Origin: Amycolatopsis solani | GTDB taxonomy: Bacteria > Actinomycetota > Actinomycetes > Mycobacteriales > Pseudonocardiaceae | Assembly (NCBI RefSeq): GCF_033441515.1 | Contig: NZ_JAWQJT010000002.1 | Coordinates: 248,001-312,000, forward strand | DNA: 64,000 nucleotides | Reading direction: 5' to 3' | Shown here: in pieces, positions 7,662 through 16,213 of the stretch | Layout: each line of letters begins with the position of its first letter | Position numbering within the stretch: position 1 is the stretch's first letter | Made by a program: the position numbers and the translations under genes | Notes under the pieces: generated by a model | What the model was told of the DNA's origin: nothing | The model's database searches: none | Seen by the model: the letters and a program-made list of their open reading frames with translations, nothing else

Positions 7662-10658
7662 GTGCTCGCCGGTCTGCCGCCGCCGCTCACCCCGCCGGAC
7701 CGGCCGCTGCCCGCCGAACTGGCCGGGGCGAGTTCGCACGGCTACAACTGCCGTTGCGTGGCAAGGCACTTCGGCCTCGACCCGGAGCCGTACGGCGAAC
7801 TGCCGGCGTGTTCGCTCACCGAAGCCGAGTACCGGCGGCTGCTGGGAGACGCCGTCGAGACCCAGCAGAAGGCCAAGCGGCTCGCCGCGGCGCGAGATTT
7901 CGCCGGCGCGCAACGGGAATACGGCCGGCTGCGGCAGTTCGCGCAGCGGCTCGACCGGACCGACCTGGAACTCGCCGCCGTCAGCGATCTGGCCACCCTC
8001 CGCTACGCCGCCGGTGACCTGCGCACCGCGCGGCAGTGCGCCGAGGCCGTGCTGGCCGCCTTCCCGGTGAGCGCCGCCGCGGCCGTCCACTTCGGACAGT
8101 ACGCCGAGCTGCGGATGATCGAAGGATCCCGCGAAGTCGCCGACCGCGTGCTGATCTCGCTGTCCACGGAGGAGGGCGACGTCGGCCGGGCCCGCGAGCT
8201 GATCGCGGGACAGCGGCACCGGGCGGCGCAGCGGAAGGCGGCCGGGCCGGCGCAGTACCCGCCCGAGCTGCTCGACCCGCACGGCGCCGACGAACTGGAG
8301 CTGCGCATCCTCGAGGTGCGCGTCGAGGCGGCGGCCGGTGACCCGGCCGGCGCGCTGGCCGCGCTCGACGGGATCCTCGCCGAGCTCGACGGGATCCTCG
8401 CCGACGAAGCTCAAGTCGAATCGCTGCGGGTGATGGCACGCGCCGAACGCGCCCGCCTCCGCCAAGCCGGTGGCGAGAACGCGGACGCGCGGGCCGACCT
8501 GGTCCGGCTCGACGCCCAGCACGAAGGCGCGAAGTTCGCCATCGACCTCGCCGCGGACCGCGCGCTGGGCGGCGATTTCCCGGGCGCGGTCGCGGCGATC
8601 GCCGCCGCCCGTGACGAGCTCGCGGCCACCGGCGCGACCGGTGACGTGGCGGAGGCGAGCCACGCGCTGGGCACGCTCCTGCTGCTCGCGGGTGACCCCC
8701 GCCAGGCTCGTGCTCAGTTCGAGCACGCCGGCCGGCTCTGGACGGCCAACGGCGACACGCCGGGTCTGCGCCGGCTCGACGTGGCGCTGGCCCGGTGTGC
8801 GGCGGCCGAGGGGGATTGGGCGACGGCGGAGGAGCACGTGACGCGCGCGCGGGCGGCCGGGGAGTGGCTCCAGCGCCTGCACACGGACTTCGTGGCGGCC
8901 ACGATCGGCTTCGCCCGCGGCGAAGACCTCCCTGCCGTGCTTGACCTGCTGCTCCCGGTGGCGCTGGCGGCGGCGGACTACCGGTTCGAGTTCGCGTCGC
9001 CGCGGGCGCGCACGGCCTGGGCGCGCGACGTCGCCGGCCCGGCGACCGAACTGCTGATGACGGTGCTCGCCCGGCTGAAGGCGCCGCGGCTGGCCGCCGA
9101 ACTGATCGAGCGCACCTGCGCGGTCGGCGCGTACACCGGGGCCGGGGCGCCCGCGCTCGACCTGACCGGCACGCTGCCCGGCCTCGAACCCGCACCGCCC
9201 GGCGCCGGGCTTCCGTTGGCCGCACTGGGTTCCGTCACGGCGTCGCTCCCGCTGCGGCTCGCCCCGCCGCCGGCCCTGCGCTGGTCGCCGGACGCGCCGA
9301 TGGAGCTCGACCGCTGGCTCGGCGTCGCCGCCGACCGGTACGGCTCGCCCCGGCCGGACCCAGTTCCCGTCACGACGTGGCCCGCCGCCGCACCCGGGCG
9401 CGAGACGTTCCTCCTGCGCTACGCCGACGCCGGCCACACGTATCTGAGCTGGCGCAGCACCGAGGACCTCGACGCGGTCCACGTCCACTCGATCGGCGCC
9501 GAGTTGGTCGCGACGGCCCGCGAGGTCCTGGCCGAGGCGTCGCCGACACCGCGTGAAGGGGAGAGTGCCGCCGACGCCGTCCGGCGCTCCCTCGGCGAGG
9601 ACGCCTTCGGCAGCCTCGCCGGCGAACAGCGCGTGGCCCGGGTGCTCGCCCTCAACCTGCTGCCCGCGGACCTCGTCACGCGGCTGCGCGACGCCGCGGC
9701 CGGTGGCCGGCGCCCGCTTCTGCGCGTGCAGCCTTCGCCCAGCCTCGCCGCGGTGCCGTGGGGCCTGCTCGCGCTGCCCGACCGGCGGCCGGACCAAGCG
9801 CTCGAACCCGGCGAGGAGGGCAGCTGCTTCGACGGCGACGAGCGCGTTCTCGACGTCGCCGACGTCTCCCTGCTCGCGCCCGCCGGGATCCCGCGCCGCC
9901 CGCCGCGGGCCGCCGAAGGGCCGCCGGTGTACCTGCTCGACCCGCGGATTCCCGGCCAGAGCGCGTTCGGCGAGCTGGGCTCGGTGCTCGGCAAGCAGGA
10001 GCCGGCGTCGCCGCTGATCCGGTACCTGGACGCGCGGCTCGCCGCCGGCCCGGTCCGGCCGGCCGCCGCGCGCGGGCTCGACCTGGTCCGCCGCACCGAC
10101 ACCGACCGGCGGCTGCTCACCCGGCTGCTGGCCGAGCCGTGTTCGCGGCTGGTGTTCGCCGGGCACGTCAGCCAGGTCCGCGACGAGCACGGCGCGCAGA
10201 CCGCGCTGCACCTGTCGTGCCCGGCCGACGTGCCCGGCACCGCCGAGCCGATCGGAGCGCACCGGCCATACACCGCCGCCGACCTCGCACTGTCCGATGT
10301 GGACACCATGCCGGCGCGGGTGGCGCTGATCGGCTGCGCGAGCGCGAGCGACTTCGGCCTGCCCGAGCCGTTCGGCGTGCTGCTCGCCGCGGTCGCGGCC
10401 GGCGCCCGCCTGGTGGCCGCGACGGTGTGGGCGCTGCCGACGTCGGCGGCGGTGCCCGGCGCGGACCCGATGGCCGAGCTGGTGATCGCCGTCGACACCG
10501 CCCTCGACGGCGACGACCCCGTGACCGAGCTGTGCGCGTGGCAGCGCACCCGGCTCGCACGCTGGCGCGAACAGCCCGAGCCGGCCCGCTCGCCCGCCTT
10601 CTGGGCGGCGCTGACCTGCCTCGACGCCTCGGACGACGGGCAAACCTGGGTTCGGTAG
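7662..10658 (+). CDS. TPR-like repeat protein with C-terminal CHAT (caspase-like) protease domain
   Basis: A 998-residue protein. The N-terminal two-thirds is helical and TPR-like (for example AKRLAAARDFAGAQREYGRL and LLLAGDPRQARAQFEHAGRLW). The C-terminal part is a CHAT domain: strand and catalytic His in RLVFAGHVSQV (His835) and strand and catalytic Cys in RVALIGCASASDFG (Cys892), followed by GFGVLLAA-type and GARLVAATVWALPTSAA segments typical of the family. CHAT proteins are caspase/separase-like peptidases, often in bacterial conflict systems with TPR sensors. The GTG start at 7662 follows GAGGAG and lies one base after the previous stop. A 21-bp in-frame tandem duplication at 8364-8405 gives a repeated LDGILAE. 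Protease activity is inferred from the intact dyad. Confidence 0.88.
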   Translation: MLAGLPPPLTPPDRPLPAELAGASSHGYNCRCVARHFGLDPEPYGELPACSLTEAEYRRLLGDAVETQQKAKRLAAARDFAGAQREYGRLRQFAQRLDRTDLELAAVSDLATLRYAAGDLRTARQCAEAVLAAFPVSAAAAVHFGQYAELRMIEGSREVADRVLISLSTEEGDVGRARELIAGQRHRAAQRKAAGPAQYPPELLDPHGADELELRILEVRVEAAAGDPAGALAALDGILAELDGILADEAQVESLRVMARAERARLRQAGGENADARADLVRLDAQHEGAKFAIDLAADRALGGDFPGAVAAIAAARDELAATGATGDVAEASHALGTLLLLAGDPRQARAQFEHAGRLWTANGDTPGLRRLDVALARCAAAEGDWATAEEHVTRARAAGEWLQRLHTDFVAATIGFARGEDLPAVLDLLLPVALAAADYRFEFASPRARTAWARDVAGPATELLMTVLARLKAPRLAAELIERTCAVGAYTGAGAPALDLTGTLPGLEPAPPGAGLPLAALGSVTASLPLRLAPPPALRWSPDAPMELDRWLGVAADRYGSPRPDPVPVTTWPAAAPGRETFLLRYADAGHTYLSWRSTEDLDAVHVHSIGAELVATAREVLAEASPTPREGESAADAVRRSLGEDAFGSLAGEQRVARVLALNLLPADLVTRLRDAAAGGRRPLLRVQPSPSLAAVPWGLLALPDRRPDQALEPGEEGSCFDGDERVLDVADVSLLAPAGIPRRPPRAAEGPPVYLLDPRIPGQSAFGELGSVLGKQEPASPLIRYLDARLAAGPVRPAAARGLDLVRRTDTDRRLLTRLLAEPCSRLVFAGHVSQVRDEHGAQTALHLSCPADVPGTAEPIGAHRPYTAADLALSDVDTMPARVALIGCASASDFGLPEPFGVLLAAVAAGARLVAATVWALPTSAAVPGADPMAELVIAVDTALDGDDPVTELCAWQRTRLARWREQPEPARSPAFWAALTCLDASDDGQTWVR

Positions 10659-10706
10659 CACCGCGGCCCGCCGAAGCTGTGCACACCGCACAGAGAGGCA
10701 GGACCG

Positions 10707-11234
10707 ATGTTCAAGAAGATCCGCCGTCAGCTCGACGAAGCCACCCAGCAGGGCGCGGCCCGCGGCGCGCAGCAGTTCCAGCAGCACGCGGAGCAGTTCC
10801 GCCGGGCGGCCGCGGCCCAGGGGTACGACATCACCCCGCAGCTGCCCACGCCGCAGCTCGCCGCACAGGCGTTCCGGGCGATGAACGCCGACCCCGAGAC
10901 GGCGGCGTTCCTGGCGCTGCCCGCCGAGGAGCAACTGCGCCAGCAGCGGGAACTGCAGGCCTACGGCACGGAACTGCGCCGCCTGTACGACACCGGCGAG
11001 CGGGCCACCCTGGTCGTCCGCGCACTGGAGCCGACTGACCGGCCGCTCGCCGGGCAGGCCCGCTACACCGCGACGCTGGAGGTCACCCGCGCCGACGGCA
11101 CCACGTACCGGACGGTGACGCCGCTGATCACGCCGATGGCGACGGTTCAGCAGTACGCCCCCGGCACCCGCCACGAGGCCCGCGTCGACCCAGCCGATCC
11201 GGCGAAGGTCGCCGTGTTCGGCCCGCTCGATTAA
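10707..11234 (+). CDS. Hypothetical 175-residue protein, coiled-coil N-terminus and small C-terminal beta domain
   Basis: Not recognised as a named family. The N-terminal 35 residues (MFKKIRRQLDEATQQGAARG, then QQFQQHAEQFRRA) are amphipathic, Gln-rich and likely coiled coil. A middle helical segment precedes a C-terminal beta domain (ARYTATLEVTRADGTTYRTV, ending DPADPAKVAVFGPLD) whose ending resembles that of the next gene (RYDPQNPEAVLVEPDP). The ATG at 10707 has AGAGAGGCAGG upstream. It starts 48 bases after the CHAT gene and may be read from the same transcript. No signal peptide is seen, so it is probably cytoplasmic. Confidence 0.7.
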   Translation: MFKKIRRQLDEATQQGAARGAQQFQQHAEQFRRAAAAQGYDITPQLPTPQLAAQAFRAMNADPETAAFLALPAEEQLRQQRELQAYGTELRRLYDTGERATLVVRALEPTDRPLAGQARYTATLEVTRADGTTYRTVTPLITPMATVQQYAPGTRHEARVDPADPAKVAVFGPLD

Positions 11235-11260
11235 CGCCGCGGTGTCGGGGGCTGGTCGGG

Positions 11261-11440
11261 GGTTGGAGGGGTCGCGAATGAGTCATTGGCGGCGTTGGGG
11301 GTCCCGAATGAGTCATTGGCGACCTTGGCCCGCTCGCCTGGCGCTGTGGTGTCAGGGCGTTGCTCGGCGGCTGGAGGGGTCGCGAATGGGTCATTGGCGG
11401 CCTCGGAGGTCCCGAATGAGTCATTCGCGACCTCGGCCCA
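11261..11440. repeat. Two 72-bp direct repeats carrying four copies of a GAATGAGTCATTG palindromic element
   Basis: Units at about 11261-11332 and 11369-11440 are near-identical, 108 bp apart. Each holds two 22-bp elements 30 bp apart (11271-11292, 11301-11322, 11379-11400, 11409-11430) of the form GTCSCGAATGAGTCATTSGCG, whose core AATGAGTCATT is a perfect palindrome (third copy has GGGTC). The array fills most of the 292-bp gap between two genes. From memory, similar elements are scattered in Amycolatopsis intergenic regions and get mis-called as peptides rich in NESLAT or NDSFAT. Confidence 0.85.
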
Positions 11441-11526
11441 CCTGCCCGACCCGCAGGACCGGCCCGCAAGACCGGCGCGCCACGGCGACTCGGCCGTGAA
11501 CCTGAACCGAACCGAAAGGAGGCGCG

Positions 11527-12348
11527 GTGTTCGCCTACGGATTACCGGGGGACCCACGGCTGAGCAACCACCGTCGACGCGGGCGGTTGTGGCTGCTCGG
11601 CGTGCCCACCACACTCGCCTGGGCCGCGGCCGGCTGGTCCGGCTCGCTCGGGCTGCTGGACGGCTTCCGGCTGATGTCGCTGAACCGCGTCGACGCGTGG
11701 GGGGCCGACGCGGGCCCGGTGGCTTCGCTCGTGTTGTTCTTCAGCCTCTCGATCACGGTGGCGTCGTCGCTCGGCTTCGCGATGCTGTGGGCCGCGGGCC
11801 CGTCCCTGGACCGGCTGTCCACCGGCTTCCGGGCGGGCTCGCTCACCGCCGCACTGGGCGTGGCGCTCGGCAGCGGTGTGGCGATCCCGTCGTGGACGCC
11901 ACCGGAAGCGGTCGGGCGGCGGCTGCCGTTCCTCGACGGCGACGGCGAGCCGTGGTCCGATGTGGACTGGGTCGTCTACTACGAGCCCTACCTGGTGCCC
12001 GCGGTGTCCGCGCTGGTGGCGCTGGTGCTGATCGTGGTGCTGCTGCGGGCGTTCCTCACCGAGGCGGAGGCCGACGACCGCACCGAAGCCCTGCGCCGGT
12101 ACGGCCGCGAGGTGACCGGGACCGTCACGCACGTCGAGTTCACCAACGTCTGGGTGCTGGGCAACCCGCGGTTCGTGGTCCACGTCCGGTTCACGGCGGA
12201 AACCGGGGAGCGCTCGGTGGTGACGACCATGATCACGCCCTTCCTCCAGGCCCCGTCCCGCGGTTCGGCCGTGCGCGTCCGCTACGACCCCCAGAACCCG
12301 GAAGCCGTGCTGGTGGAACCGGATCCGGCCGAGTCGCCGTTCTGCTGA
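11527..12348 (+). CDS. Membrane protein with C-terminal DUF3592-like beta domain
   Basis: A 273-residue membrane protein. Hydrophobic segments lie at about residues 23-45, 63-90, 100-120 and 158-180 (PAVSALVALVLIVVLLRAFL), followed by a soluble C-terminal beta domain (YGREVTGTVTHVEFTNVWVL, then RGSAVRVRYDPQNPEAVLVE) that looks like the DUF3592 type, in which a strand-rich domain ends in VRYDPxxPxxA. Function unknown. The GTG at 11527 follows an excellent AAAGGAGG. The next gene starts nine bases after its stop, so the two form an operon. Confidence 0.75.
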   Translation: MFAYGLPGDPRLSNHRRRGRLWLLGVPTTLAWAAAGWSGSLGLLDGFRLMSLNRVDAWGADAGPVASLVLFFSLSITVASSLGFAMLWAAGPSLDRLSTGFRAGSLTAALGVALGSGVAIPSWTPPEAVGRRLPFLDGDGEPWSDVDWVVYYEPYLVPAVSALVALVLIVVLLRAFLTEAEADDRTEALRRYGREVTGTVTHVEFTNVWVLGNPRFVVHVRFTAETGERSVVTTMITPFLQAPSRGSAVRVRYDPQNPEAVLVEPDPAESPFC

Positions 12349-12357
12349 GGAGTTCCG

Positions 12358-13191
12358 ATGTCCCTTGCCGCACTGGTGCGCGGTTTCCTCGGCGGCGGCG
12401 TCGCCGGGGTGGCGCTGAACGCCTTCGTCACCGGGACCGTGCTCGAACGGGTCCCGCTCGTCCTGACCGGCCTCGGCCTTCCCGTCGCGTACGGCGTGCT
12501 GCTGTTCCTCGCCGGGCTGCCTCGCCGCGCTCGCGAGGCGGCGGTCGTTCCCCGCGTCGCGCTCGCGAGGATCGAAAGCCGGCGTGCCGGCGGCACCGAA
12601 ACGGGGGACGTCCCGCTCACCTGCGTCCTCACCGTCGCGCCCGGCGGCGAGCCGTCGTTCCGCGTCGAGATCACCCACCACGTCAACCTGGCCGACCTGC
12701 CCGGCGTCCGGACGGGTGACGTCGTGGTGGTCGAGTACCCACCGGACCGGCCGTGGCGGGCCCGGGTCGTGCCCAATCCGACGGCGGAGTGGCGGCGCCG
12801 GGCCGAGGGGGCGGTGGTCGAGCCGGCGCCCGAGTCCGCGACGGTCGCGCCGCCGCCGGAGGGGTGCGGGTTGGCGGTGGCCGCTTTCGCGGGCTTGCTG
12901 ATCGGCGCCGCGGTCGTCGTGGGGGTCTTCCGGGTGGAACTGTTCAGCCCCGGGGCGGAACCGACCACGACGAGCACCGTGGCCGCCCTCCCGGACGCCG
13001 AAGAACTGCGCGAGGCGGGGCTGCCGGCGGACCTGATCCCCGAAGTGGTCGGGCAAGCGGCGAAGGCCCTCGACGTGGGGTCGCCGCGGACCTGGCAGTT
13101 CACGATCGTGCGGAGCGACGGCGACGTCACCGTCCGGGTCACCGTGAGCGGGCCCGGGGGCACTGCCTCGTTCGCCGTGCCGCCGCGGTGA
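12358..13191 (+). CDS. Hypothetical membrane protein, paired with upstream DUF3592-like protein
   Basis: A 277-residue protein with two N-terminal membrane segments (roughly residues 5-25 and 32-53), a cytoplasmic or external beta domain (DVPLTCVLTVAPGGEPSFRV to TGDVVVVEYPPDRPWRARVV) similar in style to the neighbour's, then a third membrane segment (CGLAVAAFAGLLIGAAVVVG) and a C-terminal domain of about 100 residues (EELREAGLPADLIPEVVGQA, ending TVSGPGGTASFAVPPR). The ATG at 12358 follows GAGGAG. It is convergent with the STAS gene, three bases away. No function can be assigned. Confidence 0.7.
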   Translation: MSLAALVRGFLGGGVAGVALNAFVTGTVLERVPLVLTGLGLPVAYGVLLFLAGLPRRAREAAVVPRVALARIESRRAGGTETGDVPLTCVLTVAPGGEPSFRVEITHHVNLADLPGVRTGDVVVVEYPPDRPWRARVVPNPTAEWRRRAEGAVVEPAPESATVAPPPEGCGLAVAAFAGLLIGAAVVVGVFRVELFSPGAEPTTTSTVAALPDAEELREAGLPADLIPEVVGQAAKALDVGSPRTWQFTIVRSDGDVTVRVTVSGPGGTASFAVPPR

Positions 13192-13194
13192 GGC

Positions 13195-13599
13195 TCAGCG
13201 CCGGCTCGTCGACGCCGCGCAGAGCGCCAGCCGCTCGCGGGCGTCGGTGAGGGTGGGGTAGACCGGGAGCAAGTGCTCGAGGTGCAGCGCGGCGATCGGC
13301 CGCCGCACCGCGTGCTGGTCACTGGCGATGACGCAGGGGATGCCGGCGGCGTGCGCTTCGGCGGTGGTCAGCAGCAGCACCCGCAGGGCGGCGGCCGAGC
13401 AGAAGCCGACCCGGGTGAGGTCCACGAGCAGCGCGGGCGGGCGTTGGGCCAGCTCGGCGCTCAGGCGTTCGAACAGGCGTTCGGCGAGGTGCTGGTCGAG
13501 GTCCCCGACGGCCGTCAGCACGGTGGACTCGCCGCTCGCGGTGACCGTGACGGTCGTGGTCCGCCGGTGGAACCGGGCTACCGGATCTTCAGTGCGCAT
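13195..13599 (-). CDS. STAS-domain anti-sigma factor antagonist
   Basis: A 134-residue single-domain STAS protein. The features are the N-terminal strand TVLTAVGDLDQHLAERLFERL, the central LLVDLTRVGFCSAAALRVLL that holds the conserved phosphorylatable Ser of SpoIIAA-type proteins, and a C-terminal helix region. Such proteins bind an anti-sigma kinase and free a sigma factor when unphosphorylated. I chose the ATG at 13599 (MRTEDP), with AGGA five bases upstream, over an earlier start at 13635. No anti-sigma or sigma gene is adjacent, so the partner is elsewhere. Confidence 0.85.
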   Translation of the reverse strand: MRTEDPVARFHRRTTTVTVTASGESTVLTAVGDLDQHLAERLFERLSAELAQRPPALLVDLTRVGFCSAAALRVLLLTTAEAHAAGIPCVIASDQHAVRRPIAALHLEHLLPVYPTLTDARERLALCAASTSRR

Positions 13600-13732
13600 G
13601 GGTCCTGCCACCTCCGATGTGGACGGCGGCTCCACGGAGCCGAGCCGACGCGAACTGCGTCACGGCTGCTGGGCTGAACCGCGGATACTGGTGGTCTTAC
13701 CCAGAACCCGCGCGGTTGAAGCACCGTGCTCG

Positions 13733-14332
13733 TCACCCGGCCGGGTACTGCGTTTTCTCGAGCAGCCGGGCCAGGTGGACGGCGTTGCGCACCAGCGTGG
13801 CGTTGGTCGACGCGACGGCTTCGGGTGTCTCTTCGAGGTCGTTGTAGTCGCCACCCTGCATGGCTTCGCCGTTCCAATAGGTCCCGCCCTGAGCGGGGAT
13901 CGAAAACCCGATGTCGTTGAGCGCCTGGAAGAGGTCGGCGATGATCTTGTGGGCGCCGTCCTCGTTGCCGACCGCCGCGGCCACGGCCACCTTGCCGAAC
14001 ATCGCCGGGCGGCCTTCGTCGTCCGTTTCGGACAGCTCGGCGTCGAGCCGTTCCAGCACGCGCTGCGCGACGCTGGACATGTGCCCGACCCAGGTCGGCG
14101 TCGCGACGAGCAGGATGTCGGCGTCGCGGATCTTGGCGCGGATCGACGGCCACTCGTCGCCGTCCCCCATGTCCGCCTCCACCCCGGGCCGCACGTCGTG
14201 GTCGACGACGCGCACGGTCTCGCCGGTGACGCCCTGTCCGGCGAAGAGTTCGAGGAGTTGCGACGTGATGAGGTCACTGCTCGACTTCGCGGGCGAGGGC
14301 TTGAGGGTGCAGACGAGAGCCAGGACGCGCAT
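13733..14332 (-). CDS. Flavodoxin/NADPH-dependent FMN reductase family protein
   Basis: A 199-residue flavodoxin-fold protein. FMN-binding regions are the phosphate loop (MRVLALVCTLKPSPAKSSSD), the isoalloxazine loop LLVATPTWVGHMSSVAQRVLE around residue 80, and GTYWNGEAMQGGDYNDLEETP near residue 155. Likely an FMN reductase or quinone reductase of the WrbA/flavodoxin type acting in the cytoplasm. The ATG at 14332 has GGAGG six bases upstream. It lies about 100 bases downstream of the deiminase gene on the same strand and could share its control. Confidence 0.85.
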   Translation of the reverse strand: MRVLALVCTLKPSPAKSSSDLITSQLLELFAGQGVTGETVRVVDHDVRPGVEADMGDGDEWPSIRAKIRDADILLVATPTWVGHMSSVAQRVLERLDAELSETDDEGRPAMFGKVAVAAAVGNEDGAHKIIADLFQALNDIGFSIPAQGGTYWNGEAMQGGDYNDLEETPEAVASTNATLVRNAVHLARLLEKTQYPAG

Positions 14333-14436
14333 GGAGTACCTCCGTGTCGGTGTGGGGTCGCCGAGCCCGGATTCCCCGCGGGACGACTGCCCAACCGGGG
14401 CATTCACCTGCGCCGGCAGCTCCGTGCCGGTTTCCC

Positions 14437-15567
14437 TCAGCCGGGCACGTCGTGGGTCGAGCAGTGGATTCCGCCGCCGCCGGCGGCGATGGCGTCGATC
14501 GGGACGAGGACCACCTCGCGGCCCGGGAAGTGCTCGGCGAGGGTTCCGCGGGCCTGGTCGTCGGCTGCCGCGTCGCCGAACTGCGGGAGGAACACCGCGC
14601 CGTTGGCCACGTAAAAGTTCGCGTACGACGAGACGAACGCGTCGCCGCGGCCAGTGATGCGATCCGGGTCGGGCTGGGGTAGGTCGACGACCTCGAGGCG
14701 CCGCCCGGCGGCGTCGGTGGCCTCGCCGAGGACACCGCGGGCCTGGTCGCCGGAGCGGGACCAGACGTCCGGGGGAGTGCCGGGGAACGCCTTGTCCAGC
14801 AGCACCACCCCGGGCGCGACGTAGCGGACCAGGCAGTCGACGTGGGCGTCGGTGATGTCCTCCCCGCGCACGCCCGCGAGCCAGATCACCGTACCGACCC
14901 CGAGCGTGCTCTTGAGGTCGTCTTCCACCCGCTGCCGGTTCTTGCCGGGGTTGCGGTTGTCGTTGACCAGCGAACTTTCGGTGACCAGCAGGGTCCCCTG
15001 GCCGTCGGTCTCCAGTGCACCGCCCTCGGCCACCAGCGGGGTCACCACCCGGGGCAGCCCGTACTTCTCCAGCACCGCGCGGGCCACGCCGGAGTCGGCG
15101 GCGTGGCGCTGCTTGCCGCCCCAGCCGTTGAAGGCGAAGTCGACGCCGACCGTCTTCCCGCCCTCCCGGACGAAGACCGGCGCCGTGTCGCGGGCCCACA
15201 GGTCGTCGGTGGGGATGGGGACGACCTCGACGCCGTCGCCCACGGCGTTCTGGGCATCGCCGAGGTTCGCGGGCTTCGCGAGCAGGACCACCTCCTCGAA
15301 GCCGGCGACGGCGCGGGCGAGCCGCGCGATGTCCGCCTGGACCGCGGGCAGGTCCTCGCCCCAGATGCCCGTCGACGACGGCCACGACATGATCGTGCGG
15401 ACGTGGTGGTCCCATTCGGCGCCGAAGGTCCGGCCGGCCGGACCGCTCCCGCCCGCGGCGGCCGGTGCGCCCTTCGGCGCCGGGGAGGTGCACGCGGCGA
15501 GCGCGGCGGCACCGAGCCCGGCCGCGGCGGTGAGGGCACTGCGACGGGACAGGAGTTCGGAAGGCAT
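14437..15567 (-). CDS. Exported agmatine deiminase / peptidylarginine deiminase-like protein
   Basis: A 376-residue member of the agmatine deiminase (PPAD-type) family, which hydrolyses guanidino groups to ureido plus ammonia. Unusually for agmatine deiminase it has an export signal: twin Arg at residues 8-9 (SRRSALTAAAGLG) and a lipobox ALAAC with Cys26, so it is probably a Tat-exported lipoprotein. Family motifs are EWDHHVRTIMSWPSS, DDLWARDTAPVFV, and the catalytic Cys near the end in GGGGIHCSTHDVP (Cys369). Start ATG at 15567. A near-palindromic TetR-type operator lies directly upstream (15584-15601), and the TetR gene is next door. Confidence 0.88.
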   Translation of the reverse strand: MPSELLSRRSALTAAAGLGAAALAACTSPAPKGAPAAAGGSGPAGRTFGAEWDHHVRTIMSWPSSTGIWGEDLPAVQADIARLARAVAGFEEVVLLAKPANLGDAQNAVGDGVEVVPIPTDDLWARDTAPVFVREGGKTVGVDFAFNGWGGKQRHAADSGVARAVLEKYGLPRVVTPLVAEGGALETDGQGTLLVTESSLVNDNRNPGKNRQRVEDDLKSTLGVGTVIWLAGVRGEDITDAHVDCLVRYVAPGVVLLDKAFPGTPPDVWSRSGDQARGVLGEATDAAGRRLEVVDLPQPDPDRITGRGDAFVSSYANFYVANGAVFLPQFGDAAADDQARGTLAEHFPGREVVLVPIDAIAAGGGGIHCSTHDVPG

Positions 15568-15583
15568 GTCCCCAGCCTGACAC

Positions 15584-15601
15584 TGACTGAAAATTCAGTC
15601 A
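15584..15601. promoter_or_regulatory. Putative TetR operator upstream of deiminase gene
   Basis: TGACTGAAAATTCAGTCA is a palindrome except at its centre. It shares the half-site TGACTGAA with the perfect palindrome upstream of the TetR gene, and lies 17 bases upstream of the deiminase start, placing it on the promoter or leader. Confidence 0.75.
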
Positions 15602-15644
15602 AATCGAAACTGACGAGATCTTCAGTGATGTCAGCGACACGGGT

Positions 15645-16199
15645 TCAGGGGCCGAGTTCGGCGATGATCGCGCCGAGCAGCAGGTCACGCGCCCGGGCGA
15701 GGGGGAGCGTCCCGGACAGCCACCGCTCGGACAGGCCTTCGACCAGCGCGGTCAGCCGCTCGGCGACGTCCTCCGCCGCGGCGGCCGGTGCCGCGGCCGT
15801 GACCAGTTCGGCGATCTCGGCCACCCACGTCCCGGTGGCGCCGGCCAGGCGGTCGCGCAGCTCGGGCTCGAACACCGCGCTCGCGCGCAGCTCACCCCAC
15901 GCGAGGCTGTTTTCGCGGACCTCGTCGACGTCCTGCAGCTCCAGCAGCAGGCTCTGCTCCAGCCGGGTCCGCGCGTCCCCGGAGTCCGGCACGGCCCGGG
16001 AGGTGTAGCGCTCGGCGCGGTCGTTGACGTGGTCGAGCGTGGCGCTCAGCAGCCCGGCGCGGTCCTTGAAGTGGTAGTAGATGAGACCCGTCGACGCGCC
16101 GGCCTCGGCCGCGACCTCCTCGACCCGCAAGCCGCGGACCCCGCTCCGGGCGATCATGGCGACCGCCGCCCGCAGGATGAGGTCGCGTTTGCCCGCCAC
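15645..16199 (-). CDS. TetR/AcrR family transcriptional regulator
   Basis: A 184-residue one-component repressor. The helix-turn-helix is at residues 25-48 (VEEVAAEAGASTGLIYYHFKD). The ligand domain contains a segment ENSLAWGELRASAVFEPEL typical of TetR_C families. The GTG start at 16199 has AAAGG nine bases upstream. Its promoter region carries a perfect 20-bp palindrome (16214-16233), and a variant lies in front of the adjacent deiminase gene, so it probably represses both itself and the deiminase. The ligand is unknown; a guanidino or polyamine compound is a reasonable guess from the target. Confidence 0.9.
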   Translation of the reverse strand: MAGKRDLILRAAVAMIARSGVRGLRVEEVAAEAGASTGLIYYHFKDRAGLLSATLDHVNDRAERYTSRAVPDSGDARTRLEQSLLLELQDVDEVRENSLAWGELRASAVFEPELRDRLAGATGTWVAEIAELVTAAAPAAAAEDVAERLTALVEGLSERWLSGTLPLARARDLLLGAIIAELGP

Positions 16200-16213
16200 G
16201 CCGCCGCCTTTCG

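Noticed and set aside
7533..11174. A 1213-codon minus-strand open frame
   Set aside because: Antisense shadow of the CHAT operon; the plus strand has ribosome-binding sites, coupled starts and an intact CHAT domain.
11261..11440. Possible CRISPR array
   Set aside because: Only four copies, irregular spacing (30, 78, 30 bp), no unique spacers and no cas genes.
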